From NCBI RefSeq assembly GCF_900113035.1, contig NZ_FONX01000006.1, forward strand, positions 1-64,000: a stretch of DNA of 64,000 nt, in the 5' to 3' direction. Numbering within the stretch: the first letter of the stretch is position 1; each line of letters starts with the position of its first letter. A program made the position numbers and the translations under genes. This DNA comes from Paracidovorax wautersii. Its GTDB lineage: Bacteria > Pseudomonadota > Gammaproteobacteria > Burkholderiales > Burkholderiaceae_C. The notes under the pieces were generated by a model. The model searched no databases. It saw only the letters and a program-made list of their open reading frames with translations, and was not told the DNA's origin. Shown in pieces: positions 62,155 to 64,000 of this stretch.

Positions 62155-64000
62155 GATGGCCGTGCGCTACCGCGCCCGTGGTCGGGGTCGATGATCTGGA
62201 AGCGCCCCTTGATGCGCCTGCCGCCGGAGACGGATGCGAAGTAGTGCAGATTGGGCAGCTTGCCCAGGATGTCCGCCGGCACGGCTTCTTCCTGGGTCTC
62301 GGTGATCTGCGTCGAGTAGGACGACGAGAAGTCGCCGAGGTGTGCGTCGGCACCGTGGTTGAGGCCGACACGAACGGTATGGATGGCCGTGCGGCCGAAG
62401 GTCTCGACCACGAACTCCTGGGTCGGGCCGTCCTTGGTGCGCAGCGCGATCAGATTGTTGAGGTTGCCGAGCACCATGCGCGCCGCGTCCTCGCTCCCGA
62501 GGCGCCGCGCCAGGTCCGCCAGCGTCTGCATCGCGCAGGTGGTGTAGATGCCTCCCTCGGCGCCCTTGTTGAGAATCTCGATCAGGGGGAGGTTGATCAC
62601 GTTGGAGACTTCGTCCACGAACAGCGAGATGCGCCGGTAGGCGCCCAGGTTGTAGCGCATGCCGGCGCGCGCGGCGAGGTCCGCGAGCGCGAGCGCTCCG
62701 ATCGCCGACGCCACGGAGGGATCGGGCAGCGAGTCCACGCACATGTACAGCACGTGGCCCGCCTGCTCGATCTTCTCGAGGTTCATGATGGGGCGCGTGT
62801 CGTCGGCATCGAAGGGATCGGGCGAGAGGGTCTTGCCGAGGTCGCCCGAGGTGAGCATGGACAGCACCGGCAGCAGGTTGGCCGTGATCTTCTGGTAGTG
62901 CTCGCGGTCGTGCCTGAAGGTCCGCACCTGCGCGTCGATGGTCTTCGTGCGCTGCGCCTCCGGGACATGGTGCTCGTAGTACGAGACAAGCCCGAGCAGT
63001 TCGTTGCTCGATGCCTCGGAGGGACGGCGGATGTTCCCGCGCTGCGCGTCGTGCAGCAGCTTCTTCATCTCGGGCACTTCGCGCCAGCCGGGCCCCAGCA
63101 TGGCGGCATAGTGCCGGCGCAGCGTTGCCTCCAGGATCGGCTCGATGCCGCCCTCGATGTAGCGCGTGAGCTTGAGCAGGTTGGGGCGCTCCTCCAACTC
63201 CACGAGGCCCTGGACGACCACGTTCACTGCGTCCCAGCCGAAGGCGCTGAAGGCACCGGCCGTGTCCGGCGGCATGATGGACTGGATGCGGGAGGCGACC
63301 TCGCTGGGCTTTTGCCAGTTGAAGGTGAAGTCGATGCGAATCCCCGTCTCGGGGAAGGCGGGATGGAATTCCAGGAAGGTGTCGGGCTCGCGATAGCGCT
63401 CGCAGGCCCATTTGACGACGCGCTTGAGGCGGTGGCTGTTCTTGGGGTCGATGACGATGACGACATCGCCGCGCCGCACCGCCTGGGTGATGAGGTTGGC
63501 GAGCGCGACGCCTTTGCCGGCCTGCGTCGTCCCGACGAGCAGGGTGCCCCCCTCCATGTTCTGCAGTGGCCGGTACAGCGGCCGCTCCTGCGGCTCGACG
63601 CCGTGGATGTACGGCAGGCCGATCTCGGCGTCCGGCTGGGGATCGACGCGGTATCCCAGCAGCTTCAGCAGGGCGGGCGGGACCAGATAGTCCCGGTAGT
63701 CGATCTTCGCGAGTTCGTACAGGCGTTGGGAATGGACAGGCTGCCACTCGAAGCCCTGGCCGATGTAGACGCTGTCGGGTCCTGCGAGCAGCCTTTCCAG
63801 CTGGGCGGGGACGATGACTTCCATCGCGTGGCCGGAAAGGGAAGCACGGACGACGAGCACGCGCAGGGCCTGCGCCGTTCTGGCAAGCGCGGCGAGAAGG
63901 CAGGCGATCGCCATCGGCGCCGCCAGCAGCCATGGCAGCGCCCGTACCGCGGCCTCGAACAGGGTCACGGCGAACGCCAGGTACCACGCCAGGCACGCAT
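62151..64000 (-). CDS. traD: TraD: type IV coupling protein ATPase (5' end outside window)
   Basis: At least 615 aa. The frame stays open to the window edge, reading ACLAWYLAFA before the first in-window start (GTG 63968), so the N terminus with its membrane segment continues beyond. Walker A is LLVGTTQAGKGVALANL and Walker B is RISLFVDEVSNVINLP, with TTCAMQTLADLARRLG after it. TraD links the relaxosome to the secretion channel. It fits the SXT/PFGI-type TraD group. A relaxase gene is expected just beyond the window. Confidence 0.93.
   Translation of the reverse strand, partial: ACLAWYLAFAVTLFEAAVRALPWLLAAPMAIACLLAALARTAQALRVLVVRASLSGHAMEVIVPAQLERLLAGPDSVYIGQGFEWQPVHSQRLYELAKIDYRDYLVPPALLKLLGYRVDPQPDAEIGLPYIHGVEPQERPLYRPLQNMEGGTLLVGTTQAGKGVALANLITQAVRRGDVVIVIDPKNSHRLKRVVKWACERYREPDTFLEFHPAFPETGIRIDFTFNWQKPSEVASRIQSIMPPDTAGAFSAFGWDAVNVVVQGLVELEERPNLLKLTRYIEGGIEPILEATLRRHYAAMLGPGWREVPEMKKLLHDAQRGNIRRPSEASSNELLGLVSYYEHHVPEAQRTKTIDAQVRTFRHDREHYQKITANLLPVLSMLTSGDLGKTLSPDPFDADDTRPIMNLEKIEQAGHVLYMCVDSLPDPSVASAIGALALADLAARAGMRYNLGAYRRISLFVDEVSNVINLPLIEILNKGAEGGIYTTCAMQTLADLARRLGSEDAARMVLGNLNNLIALRTKDGPTQEFVVETFGRTAIHTVRVGLNHGADAHLGDFSSSYSTQITETQEEAVPADILGKLPNLHYFASVSGGRRIKGRFQIIDPDHGRGSARPS

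Larger units (their letters stand above)
13439..64000. mobile_element. Large F-type (MPF-F) integrative and conjugative element, right end outside window
   Basis: From just upstream of xthA to the window end almost every gene is either conjugation machinery or typical ICE cargo. The backbone encodes TraD, a TraA-like pilin, TraL, E, K, B, V, C, W, U, N, F, H, G, TrbC and TrbI in the order of F and SXT/R391. No plasmid replication gene, integrase or relaxase is visible, so ICE versus integrated plasmid rests on the fusion to the xthA side. At least 50 kb is present. The left boundary is approximate. Confidence 0.75.

Noticed and set aside
39140-64000. PFGI-1/ICEclc-type or Tn4371 P-type transfer system
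   Set aside because: The presence of TraU, TraW, TraN, TraH, TraL/E/K/B/V, TrbC and F-type TrbI in F order excludes a P- or G-type main system. Only TraD and DUF4400 are shared.

Overview
The window looks like a piece of a high-GC betaproteobacterial chromosome, most likely Comamonadaceae (Acidovorax/Comamonas-like). The evidence is the 23S-5S rRNA tail, the block of glnA, ntrB, ntrC and xthA, the orphan Bug/TctC-type binding proteins and the overall codon use. The genus assignment is inference from gene style; no search was run.

Region 1 (1-13.4 kb) is the host chromosome. It holds the end of an rRNA operon (23S tail, 5S, terminator), a 16S rRNA pseudouridine synthase, a YncE-like beta-propeller protein, a NodB-type deacetylase and a sterol-desaturase-like hydroxylase. 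An EI24 membrane protein and a molybdopterin-binding (MoaB/CinA-like) protein follow. Next come the nitrogen genes glnA, ntrB and ntrC. glnA has a clear GG-N10-GC sigma-54 promoter, so the NtrB/NtrC pair encoded just downstream very probably controls it. A glycine-zipper/PA2169-type protein and exodeoxyribonuclease III close the region.

Region 2 (about 13.44 kb to the end) is read as one large integrative and conjugative element (ICE) inserted upstream of xthA. A 12-bp tandem repeat and a small hairpin lie at the junction. The right end, the integrase and the relaxase are not in the window. Its left-end accessory genes (13.5-20.8 kb) are a decayed ORF, a class-II-looking Fic protein with a small partner, a GHKL ATPase with a zinc-ribbon-like partner, and a DUF2325 protein.

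The cargo (20.8-36.6 kb) consists of two metabolic modules. The first has a MocR-type regulator divergent from a plus-strand run: 3-hydroxyacyl-CoA-type dehydrogenase, PLP dehydratase-like enzyme, RidA, aminotransferase, cupin, Bug binding protein, SMP-30 lactonase, second Bug protein and alpha/beta hydrolase. The second has a LysR regulator divergent from a minus-strand run: KamA-type radical SAM aminomutase, large FAD/NAD(P) protein and MFS exporter. I do not recognise this combination as a described pathway. It is the best candidate for an undescribed system: uptake and breakdown, or synthesis and export, of an unusual (possibly beta- or hydroxy-) amino acid.

The ICE backbone (36.8-64 kb) begins with an AbiEi/AbiEii-like (MosA/MosT-like) toxin-antitoxin pair with an inverted-repeat operator. 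An almost complete F-type (MPF-F) transfer system follows on the minus strand. In transcription order it encodes TraD, a DUF4400 protein, then after an H-NS-like gene on the other strand an unknown ORF, lytic transglycosylase, OmpA-like protein, small ORF, TraA-like pilin, TraL, E, K, B, DsbC-like, TraV, TraC, TrbI, S26 peptidase, unknown ORF, TraW, TraU, TrbC, TraN, unknown ORF, TraF, TraH and TraG. The gene order resembles F and SXT/R391 rather than P-type (Tn4371) or PFGI-1/ICEclc elements. Ten of the junctions are 4-bp ATGA stop/start overlaps, so the operon is tightly coupled.
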